Origin: an uncultured Bacilli bacterium
GTDB taxonomy: Bacteria; Bacillota_I; Bacilli_A; RFN20; CAG-288
Direction: 5' to 3'
Assembly: GCA_934725685.1 (NCBI GenBank)
Contig: CAKVBX010000024.1
Span: 1 to 25,402, forward strand
Length of the DNA: 25,402 nucleotides
The notes beneath the pieces were generated by a model that was not told where the DNA came from, searched no databases, and was given only the letters and a program-made list of their open reading frames with translations. Positions 1-8,268 of this stretch are shown piece after piece; positions within the stretch are counted from its first letter, which is position 1, and each line of letters opens with the position of its first letter. Made by a program: the position numbers and the translations under genes.

Positions 1-224
1 CAATGGTATACTGACAGAAGGACTGTCTTCGTCTATCAGAGAAAAGGCCAGGAAATGACCGAAGGCAGCGAAGAAGGGTAAGCATAAAATAGTAGTTTTA
101 TAGCGGCTGAAAATGTAGGTTTACGTCTCAATGCCTCGGTATGGTAAGTAACCCTTCGGGTTCAGTAAATACTCGCGTCTACTTTTTCCATCGCTTTTCA
201 ATGTGTTTACTTTTTTTGCTCAAG
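1..224. other. Gene-free stretch with hairpin-forming sequence, possibly part of an unidentified structured RNA
   Basis: I see no convincing reading frame here. Several short inverted repeats are visible: ATAAAA-TAGTAG-TTTTAT near 85-104, and AACCC-TTC-GGGTT near 150-162. The sequence between them looks composition-neutral rather than AT-rich spacer. I compared it by eye with RNase P, SRP, tmRNA, T-box, lysine, SAM and magnesium-riboswitch consensus motifs and found no secure match. It lies just beyond the rplQ terminator, whose hairpin could also serve a plus-strand transcript ending there. It could be the 3' part of a structured RNA that begins outside the window, or ordinary spacer. Confidence 0.3.
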
Positions 225-250
225 AAAAAAGAGGGCCGAAGCCCCCTTTT
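225..250 (-). terminator. Intrinsic terminator of the ribosomal superoperon (probably bidirectional)
   Basis: Read on the minus strand, 9 nt after the rplQ stop codon, AAAAGGGGGC and GCCCTCTTTT pair around a TTCG tetraloop. The stem has about ten pairs including one G-T wobble, and it runs into a T-tract. The plus strand also folds and ends in TTTT, so the element could stop transcription from both sides. It is the only terminator I see between rpsJ and this point. Confidence 0.9.
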
Positions 251-258
251 ATCATTGA

Positions 259-663
259 TTAGTCGACGAAGGCAAGGATTGCCATCGGGGCATTGTCACC
301 ACGACGATTGATGGTCTTGATGACTCTGGTGTATCCACCATTTCTGTCCTTATACTTCGGTCCATAGACATCGAAGAGCTTCTGGAGAGCATTCTTTCCA
401 GTCTTGGGATCGATGAAGCTTTCTCTAACGAAAGCAGCAGCAAGTCTTCTGCTTGCAAGATCGCCGGCCTTGGCATAGGTGACAAGTCTTTCGGCTTCCT
501 GCTGAGCACGCTTTGCCGTGGTCAGAGTGACTTCGATGCTTCCGGTGATGATGAGCTGGGAAACGACATTTCTCAGCATGTTCTTTCTTTTGTCGGAAGT
601 ATAACCGGCCTTAAAGCGGACACCGCCTTTGCCGTGTACATTTCTTCTACCAATAGTACCCAT
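259..663 (-). CDS. rplQ: Large-subunit ribosomal protein L17 (bL17)
   Basis: This 134-residue protein is a 50S subunit component, close to the family's usual 115-130 residues. Family landmarks are the early RKNMLRN segment (about residues 27-33) and the strongly conserved end YGPKYKDRNGGYTR...RRGDNAPMAILAF. The start opens with MGTIGRRNVHGKGG, somewhat longer and more glycine-rich than the common N-terminus. It is the last gene of the superoperon, 16 nt after rpoA, and is followed directly by the terminator. The rpoA-rplQ order is the standard end of the alpha operon. Confidence 0.97.
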   Translation of the reverse strand: MGTIGRRNVHGKGGVRFKAGYTSDKRKNMLRNVVSQLIITGSIEVTLTTAKRAQQEAERLVTYAKAGDLASRRLAAAFVRESFIDPKTGKNALQKLFDVYGPKYKDRNGGYTRVIKTINRRGDNAPMAILAFVD

Positions 664-679
664 AGTAGTTTACCTCACT

Positions 680-1663
680 TTACTTCTTGGTGTTGTCGTC
701 GCGCTGAAGGGAGAGATTGAAGCTGGCAAGCTTGTCAAGAATTTCCTTATAGGACTTCTTACCAAGGTTACGGACAGTCATCAATTCGGATTCCTTCATA
801 TTGCAGAGATCCTGGACGGTCTTGATACCGTTTCTCTTAAGACAGTTGTAAGAACGGACGCTGAGGTCGAGATCTTCCAACATCATAGAGTTGAACTTGT
901 TCTCAGTCTTCTCCTTGCTGACAGACATGACAGCAGCGTTCTTAACAGCATCGTTAAGATCTTCGAAGACCTTGAAGTGCTCATCGAGAATCTTGGCAGC
1001 AAGAGCGACGGCATCGACAGCGTCCATACTGCCATCCGTATCAACATGGATGACAAGCTTTTCGTAGCTGGCATCATGTCCGACACGGAACGGTTCGACT
1101 TCGATGTCGACCTTCTCAATAGGAGAGAAGTTCGAATCGACGGCGATTCTGCCGATGGCCCAAGAGGAGCTCTTGTTATCTTCGGCAGTTACGAATCCAC
1201 GGCCCTTGCGGGCATGGAGAACGGCCTTGATATGTCCGCCTGTAGCAAGATGGCAGAGAACCATATCAGGGTTGACGACAGAGACGGTGCCAGGGCAGAC
1301 GATATCGCCGGCCTTGACTTCCTTTCCTTCTTTGTTATCTTCTTTGGCGCTGACTTCAAGCAGAAGCTTGTAGTCAACATCCTCCTCATCGGAGATGTCC
1401 TTCAGAACAAGATTCTTGATGTTGAGGATGATTTGGGTCAGATCTTCTACTACGCCTTCTAACGGAGTGTACTCATGACGGGCACCTTCGACTTCGACGG
1501 AATAGACGGCAAGACCAGGGAGGGAAGAGAGAAGAACTCTTCTCATGGCATTGCCAATGGTGACACCAAATCCTTTTTCAAGAGGAGCAATGGTGAAGCG
1601 ACCAGTATTATCGGAGACATCAGACTTGCTGATGTCAAATTTCGGCTGTTCGAATTCTTTCAT
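680..1663 (-). CDS. rpoA: RNA polymerase alpha subunit
   Basis: The 327-residue protein has the normal two-domain length. The N-terminal dimerisation domain (about residues 1-230) contains the GNAMRRVLLSSLPG segment that contacts beta and beta-prime. A linker follows, then the C-terminal DNA- and activator-binding domain (about 250-315) with LDLSVRSYNCLKRNGI and MTVRNLGKKSYKEI. AAAGGAG precedes the ATG at a normal distance. It sits between rpsK and rplQ, so polymerase and ribosome synthesis are linked in one transcript. A long plus-strand frame opposite it is a codon-bias shadow. Confidence 0.98.
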   Translation of the reverse strand: MKEFEQPKFDISKSDVSDNTGRFTIAPLEKGFGVTIGNAMRRVLLSSLPGLAVYSVEVEGARHEYTPLEGVVEDLTQIILNIKNLVLKDISDEEDVDYKLLLEVSAKEDNKEGKEVKAGDIVCPGTVSVVNPDMVLCHLATGGHIKAVLHARKGRGFVTAEDNKSSSWAIGRIAVDSNFSPIEKVDIEVEPFRVGHDASYEKLVIHVDTDGSMDAVDAVALAAKILDEHFKVFEDLNDAVKNAAVMSVSKEKTENKFNSMMLEDLDLSVRSYNCLKRNGIKTVQDLCNMKESELMTVRNLGKKSYKEILDKLASFNLSLQRDDNTKK

Positions 1664-1690
1664 TCCAAGTTCTCCTTTATGCGTCAGATT

Positions 1691-2086
1691 TTAGCCACGA
1701 GGTCTCTTGGCCGGACGGCAGCCATTGTGAGGAATCGGGGTAACATCTGCGATAGAGAGAACCTTGAGGCCAGCAGCTTCGAGAGCTCTGACAGCAGTTT
1801 CACGGCCCGGGCCAGGACCCTTGATTTCAACATCAACAGACTTGAGTCCTCTGTCGACACAGCTCTTGGCAACATTTCCAGCAGCGATTTGAGCGGCAAA
1901 CGGAGTGGACTTTCTGGAACCGGTATAGCCACTGGTACCAGCAGAAGCCCAAGCGATGACCTTGCCCTGTTCATCGGAGATGGAGATGATGGTGTTGGAA
2001 TAAGAGGCGTGGATGTGTGCAACGCCCTTCGTAAAAGTAAGTTTGGCTTTCTTCTTACGAATTGTAGTTTTCTTTTTATCTGCCAT
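1691..2086 (-). CDS. rpsK: Small-subunit ribosomal protein S11 (uS11)
   Basis: This 131-residue platform protein of the 30S subunit has the usual length. It begins with a lysine-rich stretch (residues 4-15), continues with THIHASYSNTIISISDEQG-like sequence, and ends with the family signature TPIPHNGCRPAKRPRG. It follows rpsM after 19 nt and precedes rpoA by 27 nt, the standard alpha-operon order. A good AGGAGG-type site precedes the ATG. Confidence 0.97.
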   Translation of the reverse strand: MADKKKTTIRKKKAKLTFTKGVAHIHASYSNTIISISDEQGKVIAWASAGTSGYTGSRKSTPFAAQIAAGNVAKSCVDRGLKSVDVEIKGPGPGRETAVRALEAAGLKVLSIADVTPIPHNGCRPAKRPRG

Positions 2087-2105
2087 TTTGAATTATCCTC
2101 CCAGA

Positions 2106-2480
2106 TTACATCGTAGCCTTCTTGTGGTTGGCGACGGTCTTTCTCGGACCCTTGCAGGTACGGGCATTGGTCTTATCTCTCTGACCACGGCAAGGAAGAT
2201 TTCTCTTATGTCTCTGACCACGGTAGGTTCCGATATCCTGAAGTCTCTTGATATCAAGAGCGACCTGTCTTCTAAGATCACCTTCGACGACATACTTGGC
2301 AACCTCGTTACGGACAGCAGTGAGTTCTTCCTCAGAGCAATCCTTCACTCTCTTGGTGCCTTCGACTTTCGCATCAGCACAAATTTTCTTGGCAGTGGTG
2401 AGTCCGATTCCGTAGATGTAACGGAGGGAATAAACCAACTGCTTGTCATTCGGAATATCAACGCCAGCGATTCTAGCCAT
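2106..2480 (-). CDS. rpsM: Small-subunit ribosomal protein S13 (uS13)
   Basis: The 124-residue 30S head protein is of family length. It starts MARIAGVDIPNDKQ and contains YIYGIGLTTAKKI, the helix-two-turns-helix part, then RGQRHKRNLPCRGQRDKTNARTCKGPRK at the basic C-terminal end that reaches the decoding-site tRNAs. The ATG is preceded by an AAAGGA site. It is 19 nt downstream of rpmJ, as in most Firmicutes. Confidence 0.97.
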   Translation of the reverse strand: MARIAGVDIPNDKQLVYSLRYIYGIGLTTAKKICADAKVEGTKRVKDCSEEELTAVRNEVAKYVVEGDLRRQVALDIKRLQDIGTYRGQRHKRNLPCRGQRDKTNARTCKGPRKTVANHKKATM

Positions 2481-2499
2481 AATTCCCTAAATCCTTTCT

Positions 2500-2613
2500 T
2501 TAGCCTTGTCTCTGCTTATGTTTCGGATTGGAGCAGATGACCATAACACGTCCCTTACGCTTGATGACTCTGCATTTATCGCAGATCGGCTTGACTGAAG
2601 CTCTAACTTTCAT
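2500..2613 (-). CDS. rpmJ: Large-subunit ribosomal protein L36 (bL36), zinc-binding form
   Basis: The gene codes for only 37 residues, starting MKVRASVKPICDKC and ending NPKHKQRQG. Cys11, Cys14, Cys27 and His32 form the CCCH zinc site of the so-called C+ paralogue. Zinc-limited bacteria may carry a cysteine-free copy elsewhere; none is in this window. AGGAGAATACTAACC precedes the ATG. The gene lies 20 nt after infA and 19 nt before rpsM, the canonical Firmicute position. Confidence 0.96.
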   Translation of the reverse strand: MKVRASVKPICDKCRVIKRKGRVMVICSNPKHKQRQG

Positions 2614-2633
2614 GGTTAGTATTCTCCTTTTCT

Positions 2634-2852
2634 TTACTTATATCGGTATACAATGCAGCCATTGGTGACATCGTACGGGGAGATTTCGACAGTGACGCGA
2701 TCTCCGGGCAAAATACGAATCTTGTTCATCCTCATTTTGCCAGAAATCCTGGCTCTGATCACTGCACCTCCGTCGAGTTTTACCGAATATTTCTCGGCGG
2801 GTAGGGATTCGAGAACTGATCCCTCCATCTTAATGAAATCTTCTCTGCTCAT
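2634..2852 (-). CDS. infA: Translation initiation factor IF-1
   Basis: The 72-residue single-domain OB-fold protein binds the 30S A site during initiation. Its length and sequence are typical: MSREDFIKMEGSVLESLP, then RARISGKMRMNKIRILPGDRV and a C-terminal GCIVYRYK. Its ATG overlaps the TGA of map in an ATGA tetranucleotide, which suggests translational coupling. In Bacillus this position also follows map. Confidence 0.98.
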   Translation of the reverse strand: MSREDFIKMEGSVLESLPAEKYSVKLDGGAVIRARISGKMRMNKIRILPGDRVTVEISPYDVTNGCIVYRYK

Positions 2853-3652
2853 GCTTTTAACCCCAACTCCTTTAGATGTCGTTTTACATTGGAGTCAACC
2901 GATGTGATGATTGGTCCATTTTCGGTGATGATGACATCATTCTCATAATGGCACGTCAATCTCTGATCGGCTGATACAATACCCCATCCGTCGGACTGTG
3001 TGATGTATTCACAGGACCCAGCCATGACCATGGGTTCGATTGCGACGCACATACCAGCCCGTAGGAACGGACCGAGTCCCATCTCCGGACTGTAATAGTT
3101 CGGAATGAAGGGATCTTCATGCATCGTTGTGCCGATTCCGTGTCCTCCATAATCCTTGATCAAGGAGTAACCATATCGATCGGCGACTTTCTGGATTGCC
3201 ATGCTGATTTCGTACAGATGGTGTCCAGGATAACATACCTGATAGGCAGCGTAGAAACATTCTTCGGTGCAGCGGATGAGCTTACTCGCTTCATCGGAGA
3301 CATTTCCGACGGCGAAGGTACGACAAGCATCCCCATTGTATCCGGTGGAATCTTTGTTCCCCATATCAATGGAGAGGATATCGCCTTCCTTCAGAATGAT
3401 CTTCTTCGATGGAATGCCATGAATCAGCACTTCGTTGACCGAAGCACAGACGGCATTGTGATAACCGTCCTCAAGAGCAAAGTTCGGCACGCATCCCGTT
3501 TCACGGATGAATTGGTCAGCGAGCTTATCAATCTCCCAAGTAGAACGGCCGGGACGAATCTCAGGAAGAAGCCGATCAAAGACCTGACCGAGCTTATTGC
3601 CTGCCTGAATCATCATCTCCTGTTCTCTAGGACTACGGATGGTGATTTTCAT
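2849..3652 (-). CDS. map: Methionine aminopeptidase type I
   Basis: The 267-residue cytosolic enzyme removes the initiator methionine from new proteins. The metal-binding residues of the pita-bread fold are visible: aspartates in SIDMGNKDSTGYNGDACRTF, histidine in GGHGIGTTMHEDP, and glutamates in VAIEPMV and HYENDVIIT. Length fits type Ia, with no N-terminal zinc finger. It is coupled on both sides: its ATG overlaps the adk TGA and its TGA overlaps the infA ATG, each by 4 nt. Confidence 0.97.
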   Translation of the reverse strand: MKITIRSPREQEMMIQAGNKLGQVFDRLLPEIRPGRSTWEIDKLADQFIRETGCVPNFALEDGYHNAVCASVNEVLIHGIPSKKIILKEGDILSIDMGNKDSTGYNGDACRTFAVGNVSDEASKLIRCTEECFYAAYQVCYPGHHLYEISMAIQKVADRYGYSLIKDYGGHGIGTTMHEDPFIPNYYSPEMGLGPFLRAGMCVAIEPMVMAGSCEYITQSDGWGIVSADQRLTCHYENDVIITENGPIITSVDSNVKRHLKELGLKA

Positions 3653-4323
3653 TCATCTACCTCATCGAGGACCTTCCGAACGTCATCGAACACAGCATCG
3701 ATGTCCTGAAGGGCATCGATTTCCCGCAACAGCCCTTTTCCTCTATAGTAGTCAGCAAGAGGAAGTGTCTGTTTGCTGTAGGCATCGAGTCTGACCTTGA
3801 AAGCTTCGGCCGTATCATCTTTTCTCTGAATCAGGCCGCTGGAGCAGGAATCACAGATTCCGTCCTGAGCCGGCTTTTTCGTTTCGATGTTATAGCTTGC
3901 ACCACAATTGGGGCAGACACGACGATTGGTGATACGGGCGGTAAGGACTTCATCATCCGCCAGAAGGAGAATGACAGAGCTGAGCTTTCTTCCCGTCTTC
4001 ATCAACATATTATCTAAAGCCTCTGCCTGAAGGACCGTTCTGGGAAAGCCGTCAAGAAGGAAACCCTCTTTGCAGTCGTCCTGAGCGAGCCTTTCCTCCA
4101 CTAAACCAATGGTAACTTCATCCGGAACAAGAAGTCCTTTGTTGATGTATTCACTGGCTTTGAGGCCCAATGGAGTCTTATTACTGATAGCGGCACGGAA
4201 CATGTCGCCGGTAGAGATGTGAGGAATGTTGTATGTCTTTACAATCAATTCCGACTGGGTTCCCTTGCCAGCGGCAGGGGGACCCATCAGAATGATATTG
4301 AGACCATGATGATTGTTGTTCAT
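3649..4323 (-). CDS. adk: Adenylate kinase, zinc-lid type
   Basis: The enzyme interconverts ATP+AMP and 2 ADP. I place the start at 4323 (MNNNHHGLNIILMGPP), 1 nt after the secY stop, giving 224 residues; an in-frame ATG at 4368 would overlap secY by 44 nt and add a non-conserved 15-residue tail. The P-loop GPPAAGKGT is near residue 16. DGFPRT of the AMP site is present. The lid carries CPNC and CDSC, the four-cysteine zinc site common in Gram-positive bacteria. The secY-adk-map order is standard. Confidence 0.96.
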   Translation of the reverse strand: MNNNHHGLNIILMGPPAAGKGTQSELIVKTYNIPHISTGDMFRAAISNKTPLGLKASEYINKGLLVPDEVTIGLVEERLAQDDCKEGFLLDGFPRTVLQAEALDNMLMKTGRKLSSVILLLADDEVLTARITNRRVCPNCGASYNIETKKPAQDGICDSCSSGLIQRKDDTAEAFKVRLDAYSKQTLPLADYYRGKGLLREIDALQDIDAVFDDVRKVLDEVDE

Positions 4324-4324
4324 T

Positions 4325-5671
4325 TTACAGTTCACTTTCTGCATATCCATGACCAGCAAGGATACCATTGATCTGGTTGTAGACTTCTAATGCAACGCCG
4401 ACGACGATGATAAGACCGGTTCCGCCCAGTGAGAGGGAAGAAGGAACCGCACCCGTTAGGGAGAGAATGACAGGGATGAGCGCGATGACCGTAAGAGCCA
4501 TGGAACCGATGAAAGTCATACGGTTGAGGACCTTGGAGATATAACGCTCAGTTTCCGTTCCAGGTTTGATACCCGTGATGTAGGTACCGGAAGTCTGGAA
4601 GTTCTCTGCAATTCGTTCCGGATTGATTTCGAGCTGCGCATAGAAGAAGGAGAAGGCGATGATGAGAACGGCATAGATGATTGTTCCGAATGGGAAGCTG
4701 ACATCATCCGTCAATTTCGTCATAGCCTGATAATTGAAGACTTCTTCGATTTTTTCGGCCCAGGCCGGCGGATTGCCATTGGAGAACAGCGAGATGATGA
4801 TACTCGGAGCGACCATGATAGAGCTAGCGAAAATGACCGGCATAACGGAAGAAGCATTGACCTTAATCGGCAAAAAGGATGCCTGCTGAGAGGAGAGTTC
4901 GTTGGACTGGGAGGTATTCGAGTGGGATACCGGCAGTTTTCGGACAGACTTCTCAATGAACGTAACGAAGACGACAATCAGAACCAAGGCGAGAAGGTAG
5001 ACGGCAAGCTGAACCGATCCCTGAAGGATGAGTGTTGCGTCTCCTTTGTCGATCTTAGAACTGGACAGATAGTTTTCAAACGCACCGACGATCTGGTTTG
5101 GAAGAGAGGAAATGATACCGGCGAAGATCAGCATGGAAATGCCGTTACCGATACCCTTATCTGTAATCTGGTCACCAAGCCATGTCAGAACCATGGAACC
5201 GGCCACCATGAAGATGATAATCTTCGTATAACCCCATGCCGACGAATCGGTCAGCGTGATAGCCTGCGAGTTATTCTGCAAGGCGACGGTGATACCATAA
5301 GCCTGGACGGCACCGAGAACAACGGAGAGGACGCGGGTGACGACGTCCAGCCTTTTACGGCCGGACTCGCCTTCCTTTGTCATCTGAGTCAAAGACGGTA
5401 AGACATCCATTGACAACAGCTGAATGATAATTTGTGAAGTGATATAGGGAGAGATACCGAGTGCGAAGATCGAGAAGTTCTGAAGAGCACCGCCACCCAT
5501 CATGTTGAGGAGTGACAGGGTGCTCTGGGTGTTATCCCAAACAGAACTCGTCGTTGTGACGCCCGGTACCTTGATAGCCGATCCAATTCTGAAGACAAGG
5601 AAAATCGCCAACGTAAAGAGAATTCTGTTCAGAACATCCTTGTTATGGAAAAATGCGGCTACCTTTTTCAT
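4325..5671 (-). CDS. secY: Protein translocase channel subunit SecY
   Basis: The 448-residue multi-spanning membrane protein forms the Sec channel with SecE and SecG, exporting proteins with SecA or the signal recognition particle. About ten hydrophobic segments are visible, the first at residues 14-34. Conserved parts include GISPYITSQIIIQLL in the plug/second helix region, GIGNGISMLIFAGI, and the cytoplasmic loop RMTFIGSMAL. A Ser/Asn/Gln-rich insertion (SHSNTSQSNELSSQQ) lies before the TM7 region. The ATG overlaps the rplO stop by one base (TAATG). Confidence 0.98.
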   Translation of the reverse strand: MKKVAAFFHNKDVLNRILFTLAIFLVFRIGSAIKVPGVTTTSSVWDNTQSTLSLLNMMGGGALQNFSIFALGISPYITSQIIIQLLSMDVLPSLTQMTKEGESGRKRLDVVTRVLSVVLGAVQAYGITVALQNNSQAITLTDSSAWGYTKIIIFMVAGSMVLTWLGDQITDKGIGNGISMLIFAGIISSLPNQIVGAFENYLSSSKIDKGDATLILQGSVQLAVYLLALVLIVVFVTFIEKSVRKLPVSHSNTSQSNELSSQQASFLPIKVNASSVMPVIFASSIMVAPSIIISLFSNGNPPAWAEKIEEVFNYQAMTKLTDDVSFPFGTIIYAVLIIAFSFFYAQLEINPERIAENFQTSGTYITGIKPGTETERYISKVLNRMTFIGSMALTVIALIPVILSLTGAVPSSLSLGGTGLIIVVGVALEVYNQINGILAGHGYAESEL

Positions 5672-6207
5672 TATTTACCCTCTGTTTCCGCCTCGGAATC
5701 AGTCAAGAACTTCTTGAAAGCGATTCTGGCATCCTTAAGGGAGACAACTTCAGCGGTACCGCCGAGCTTCTCGATGGCTGCCTTGGCGCTCTTAGTGTAG
5801 GCCTGGACCTTGAGATTGAGGACTTTAGTAAGCTCGATAAGCTTGCCATTTTCATCGGTGACATTGGTACCGACGATCTTGACCGGCTTGTTGAGGTTGC
5901 GGATGAGTCCGGCAAGAAGAAGCGTAGTATCGCTGACTTCAATGCCACTCTCGAATCCTTCAAGATCACTGAGCTTAATAATAGTATACTCTACTCTTCC
6001 GTAATTGGTAAAGCCATGTTTCGGAAGACGACGATAAAGAGGAAGCTGTCCGCCTTCGAAGCCGACAGGAACCTTTCTGCCCTGACGGGCACCCTGACCC
6101 TTCTGACCACGGGTAGAGGTCTTACCCATACCGGAGCCGATACCCTGACCGACTCTCTTCGGAAGATGACGGGATCCTTTGGCAATCTTAAGATTAGTTA
6201 AATCCAT
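5671..6207 (-). CDS. rplO: Large-subunit ribosomal protein L15 (uL15)
   Basis: The protein is 178 residues, about 30 longer than the usual 145-150; the excess is the acidic and lysine-mixed C-terminal end finishing DSEAETEGK. The glycine-arginine-rich N-terminal tail typical of L15 is present (KRVGQGIGSGMGKTSTRGQKGQGAR broken across residues 17-42), followed by GFEGGQLPLYRRLPKHGF. It comes 13 nt after rpsE, with no rpmD between them. AAGGAGG precedes the ATG. Confidence 0.96.
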   Translation of the reverse strand: MDLTNLKIAKGSRHLPKRVGQGIGSGMGKTSTRGQKGQGARQGRKVPVGFEGGQLPLYRRLPKHGFTNYGRVEYTIIKLSDLEGFESGIEVSDTTLLLAGLIRNLNKPVKIVGTNVTDENGKLIELTKVLNLKVQAYTKSAKAAIEKLGGTAEVVSLKDARIAFKKFLTDSEAETEGK

Positions 6208-6220
6208 GATTCAATCCTCC

Positions 6221-6898
6221 TTACTTGGCTTCGGCCTTGGGGGCTTCGGCTTTGACTTCTTTGCCATAACGGACAGCCTGGACATCAGCATAAGTCATAA
6301 GCTGATTAAGAGCATCGACCGTGGCTTTGACGACGTTGTTCTGAGTTCTGGAACCATAGATCTTGGAATAGACGTTCTTGATACCAGCGAGCTCAAGGAT
6401 GGCACGGACGGCACCACCAGCGACAAGTCCGGTACCAGCCGGAGCAGGCTTCAGGAAGACCTGAGTCGCACCGAAGTGGCCCATGACAGCGTGGGTGATG
6501 GTATCGCCCTTGGCGATGGTCATCTTGAACATGTTGCGCTTTGCAGCAGCAAGGGACTTCTTGATGGCATCCGGTACTTCGCTGGACTTGCCAAGACCAT
6601 AGCCATATTTGCCTTTTCCGTCACCGATGACGACAAGAGCAGTGAAGCGGACACGCTTACCACCCTTGACAGTCTTGGAGACGCGAGAGATTTTTACGAC
6701 CTTTTCTTCGTAGAGCTTCTCTTCAACTCTTCTTCCACGGCCGTTGCCACGGCCGTTAAAACGGCGACCACCCTGGCCGAAACGGCGATTTCCGTTTCCT
6801 CTGCCAGCGGCAGCAGACTTCTCACCGGCGGCAACCGGTTCAGCCTTGACTTCGGCGTTTGCAGCCGGAGCGACGTTATTCTGGATTTCTTCAGCCAT
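6221..6898 (-). CDS. rpsE: Small-subunit ribosomal protein S5 (uS5) with long N-terminal extension
   Basis: The core S5 starts near residue 58 (VEEKLYEEKVVKISRVSKTVKGG), with the fidelity-related GKGKYGYGLGKSSEVPDAI loop following. The total of 225 residues exceeds the usual about 165. The extra N-terminal part is alanine/glutamate-rich, then Arg-Gly-Asn-rich (GRGNGNRRFGQGGRRFNGRG), and the protein ends in a short AEAPKAEAK tail. AAGGAG precedes the ATG at 6898, so the extension belongs to the gene. Confidence 0.96.
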   Translation of the reverse strand: MAEEIQNNVAPAANAEVKAEPVAAGEKSAAAGRGNGNRRFGQGGRRFNGRGNGRGRRVEEKLYEEKVVKISRVSKTVKGGKRVRFTALVVIGDGKGKYGYGLGKSSEVPDAIKKSLAAAKRNMFKMTIAKGDTITHAVMGHFGATQVFLKPAPAGTGLVAGGAVRAILELAGIKNVYSKIYGSRTQNNVVKATVDALNQLMTYADVQAVRYGKEVKAEAPKAEAK

Positions 6899-6910
6899 TG
6901 TTATTTCTCC

Positions 6911-7267
6911 TTAGAAGGCTAATCCGCCCTTACGGCAGGCTTCAGCAAGAGCCTTGACCTGTCCGTGGTAGAGATAGCCGGAACGATCGAATACGACTTT
7001 TTCGATGCCAAGGGCCTTGGCTTTGTTTGCTAAGTCCTCTCCGACCTTAGTGGCGGCTTCGCAATTGGACGGGTTGTCCAATCCAAGCTTGGAGGAATCA
7101 GTGCAGACGAGAGTCTTGCCGGCTTCATCATCGATCAAAGCAGCATAGATGAACTTGTTGGAACGATAGACAGAAATTCTAGGGCAGGCGGCAGTACCAG
7201 AGATCTTGGCTCTGATTCTGACGTGACGATGTAATCTCTGTTTGTTCTTATTGAACGCAGTATACAT
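6911..7267 (-). CDS. rplR: Large-subunit ribosomal protein L18 (uL18)
   Basis: This 118-residue 5S-rRNA-binding protein of the 50S central protuberance has the typical length. Landmarks are RLHRHVRIRAKISGTAACPRISVYRSNKFIYA (given here as a spread across residues 12-43) and the end FDRSGYLYHGQVKALAEACRKGGL. An AAGGAGG site lies before the ATG. It follows rplF by 18 nt and precedes rpsE by 12 nt. Confidence 0.97.
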   Translation of the reverse strand: MYTAFNKNKQRLHRHVRIRAKISGTAACPRISVYRSNKFIYAALIDDEAGKTLVCTDSSKLGLDNPSNCEAATKVGEDLANKAKALGIEKVVFDRSGYLYHGQVKALAEACRKGGLAF

Positions 7268-7285
7268 TCTTCATTTCCTCCTTGA

Positions 7286-7837
7286 TTAGGCAGCGGACTT
7301 CTTGGCAGAAGCGGGCTGACGGAGTGTGATAACTTCGCCTTTGTAGCGGATGCCTTTTCCGTGATAGCATTCCGGCTTGCGGACGTTGCGGATGACAGCA
7401 GCCTGCTGACCGACGACCTGTTTATCGATTCCTTCGACAAGAATTTCCATGTTCTTGGTGTTGATGGAAATCTTGACGCCGTCAATCGGGTGAACGACAT
7501 CTTCATGAGAATGACCGACATGTAAGACAAGATCGGCGCCTCTCATTTCGGCACGATAACCAACACCCTTGATTTCGAGAGTCTTGGTGAATCCCTCGTT
7601 GACACCCTTGACCATATCATTGATAAGGGCTCTGGCGGTACCATGATTCATCTTCATTTCAATGGTATCGTTGGGACGGGAGACATGGAATTTTCCATCG
7701 CTCTCTTCGAAGGAGAGGTGAGAATGGAATTTCTTAGAAAGCTCGCCTTTAGGTCCCTTGACAGTGACAACATTTCCGTTGACGGAGATGGTGACGCCTG
7801 CCGGGATGACGATAGGTTCTCTTCCGATTCTAGACAT
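7286..7837 (-). CDS. rplF: Large-subunit ribosomal protein L6 (uL6)
   Basis: The 183-residue protein has two L6 repeats, as usual. It starts MSRIGREPIVIPAGV, and the second domain contains the conserved C-terminal region KPECYHGKGIRYKGEVI near residues 153-170, which touches 23S rRNA near the GTPase-associated region. AGGAGG lies 5-6 nt before the ATG. Spacing to rpsH is 11 nt. Confidence 0.97.
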   Translation of the reverse strand: MSRIGREPIVIPAGVTISVNGNVVTVKGPKGELSKKFHSHLSFEESDGKFHVSRPNDTIEMKMNHGTARALINDMVKGVNEGFTKTLEIKGVGYRAEMRGADLVLHVGHSHEDVVHPIDGVKISINTKNMEILVEGIDKQVVGQQAAVIRNVRKPECYHGKGIRYKGEVITLRQPASAKKSAA

Positions 7838-7848
7838 GGAATACCTCC

Positions 7849-8250
7849 TTACCAGACATAGGCGAGCACTTCGCCGCCGATGTTCTGTTTTCTGGCAGTT
7901 CTGTCAGTCATCAGACCCTTGGAGGTGCTGATGATGGCGATGCCTAATCCGTTGCGGACTCTAGGGAGTTTATCAGCAGGGACCGTGACACGGAGACCCG
8001 GCTTGGAAATTCTCTGGATACCGTTGAGGACACGGTTGTCGTGGGAATCATACTTAAGGGTGACGACCAAGGTCTTATAGGGCTTGCCCTCTTCTTCCTT
8101 GACTTCGTAATCCTTGATGAAGCCTTCTTCTTTGAGAATCTTAACGATTTCAACACCGATCTTGAAAGTCGGAAGAGAAGTCGTCGCATTCTTCATAAGG
8201 TTTGCATTACGGATATGGGTAAGCAAATCTGCGATAGTATCGTTGACCAT
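7849..8250 (-). CDS. rpsH: Small-subunit ribosomal protein S8 (uS8)
   Basis: The 133-residue protein binds the central domain of 16S rRNA. The start MVNDTIADLLTHIRNAN and the end ISTSKGLMTDRTARKQNIGG are family signatures. In Escherichia coli S8 is the translational repressor of the spc operon; whether that feedback exists here cannot be seen. AAAGGAG precedes the ATG. Confidence 0.97.
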   Translation of the reverse strand: MVNDTIADLLTHIRNANLMKNATTSLPTFKIGVEIVKILKEEGFIKDYEVKEEEGKPYKTLVVTLKYDSHDNRVLNGIQRISKPGLRVTVPADKLPRVRNGLGIAIISTSKGLMTDRTARKQNIGGEVLAYVW

Positions 8251-8268
8251 TTTACTCTTCTCCTTTCA

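Noticed and set aside
46..75. Sequence faintly like the SRP RNA core (CCAGG and GAAGGCAGC)
   Set aside because: The invariant order and tetraloop context of SRP RNA are not present, so I do not call it.
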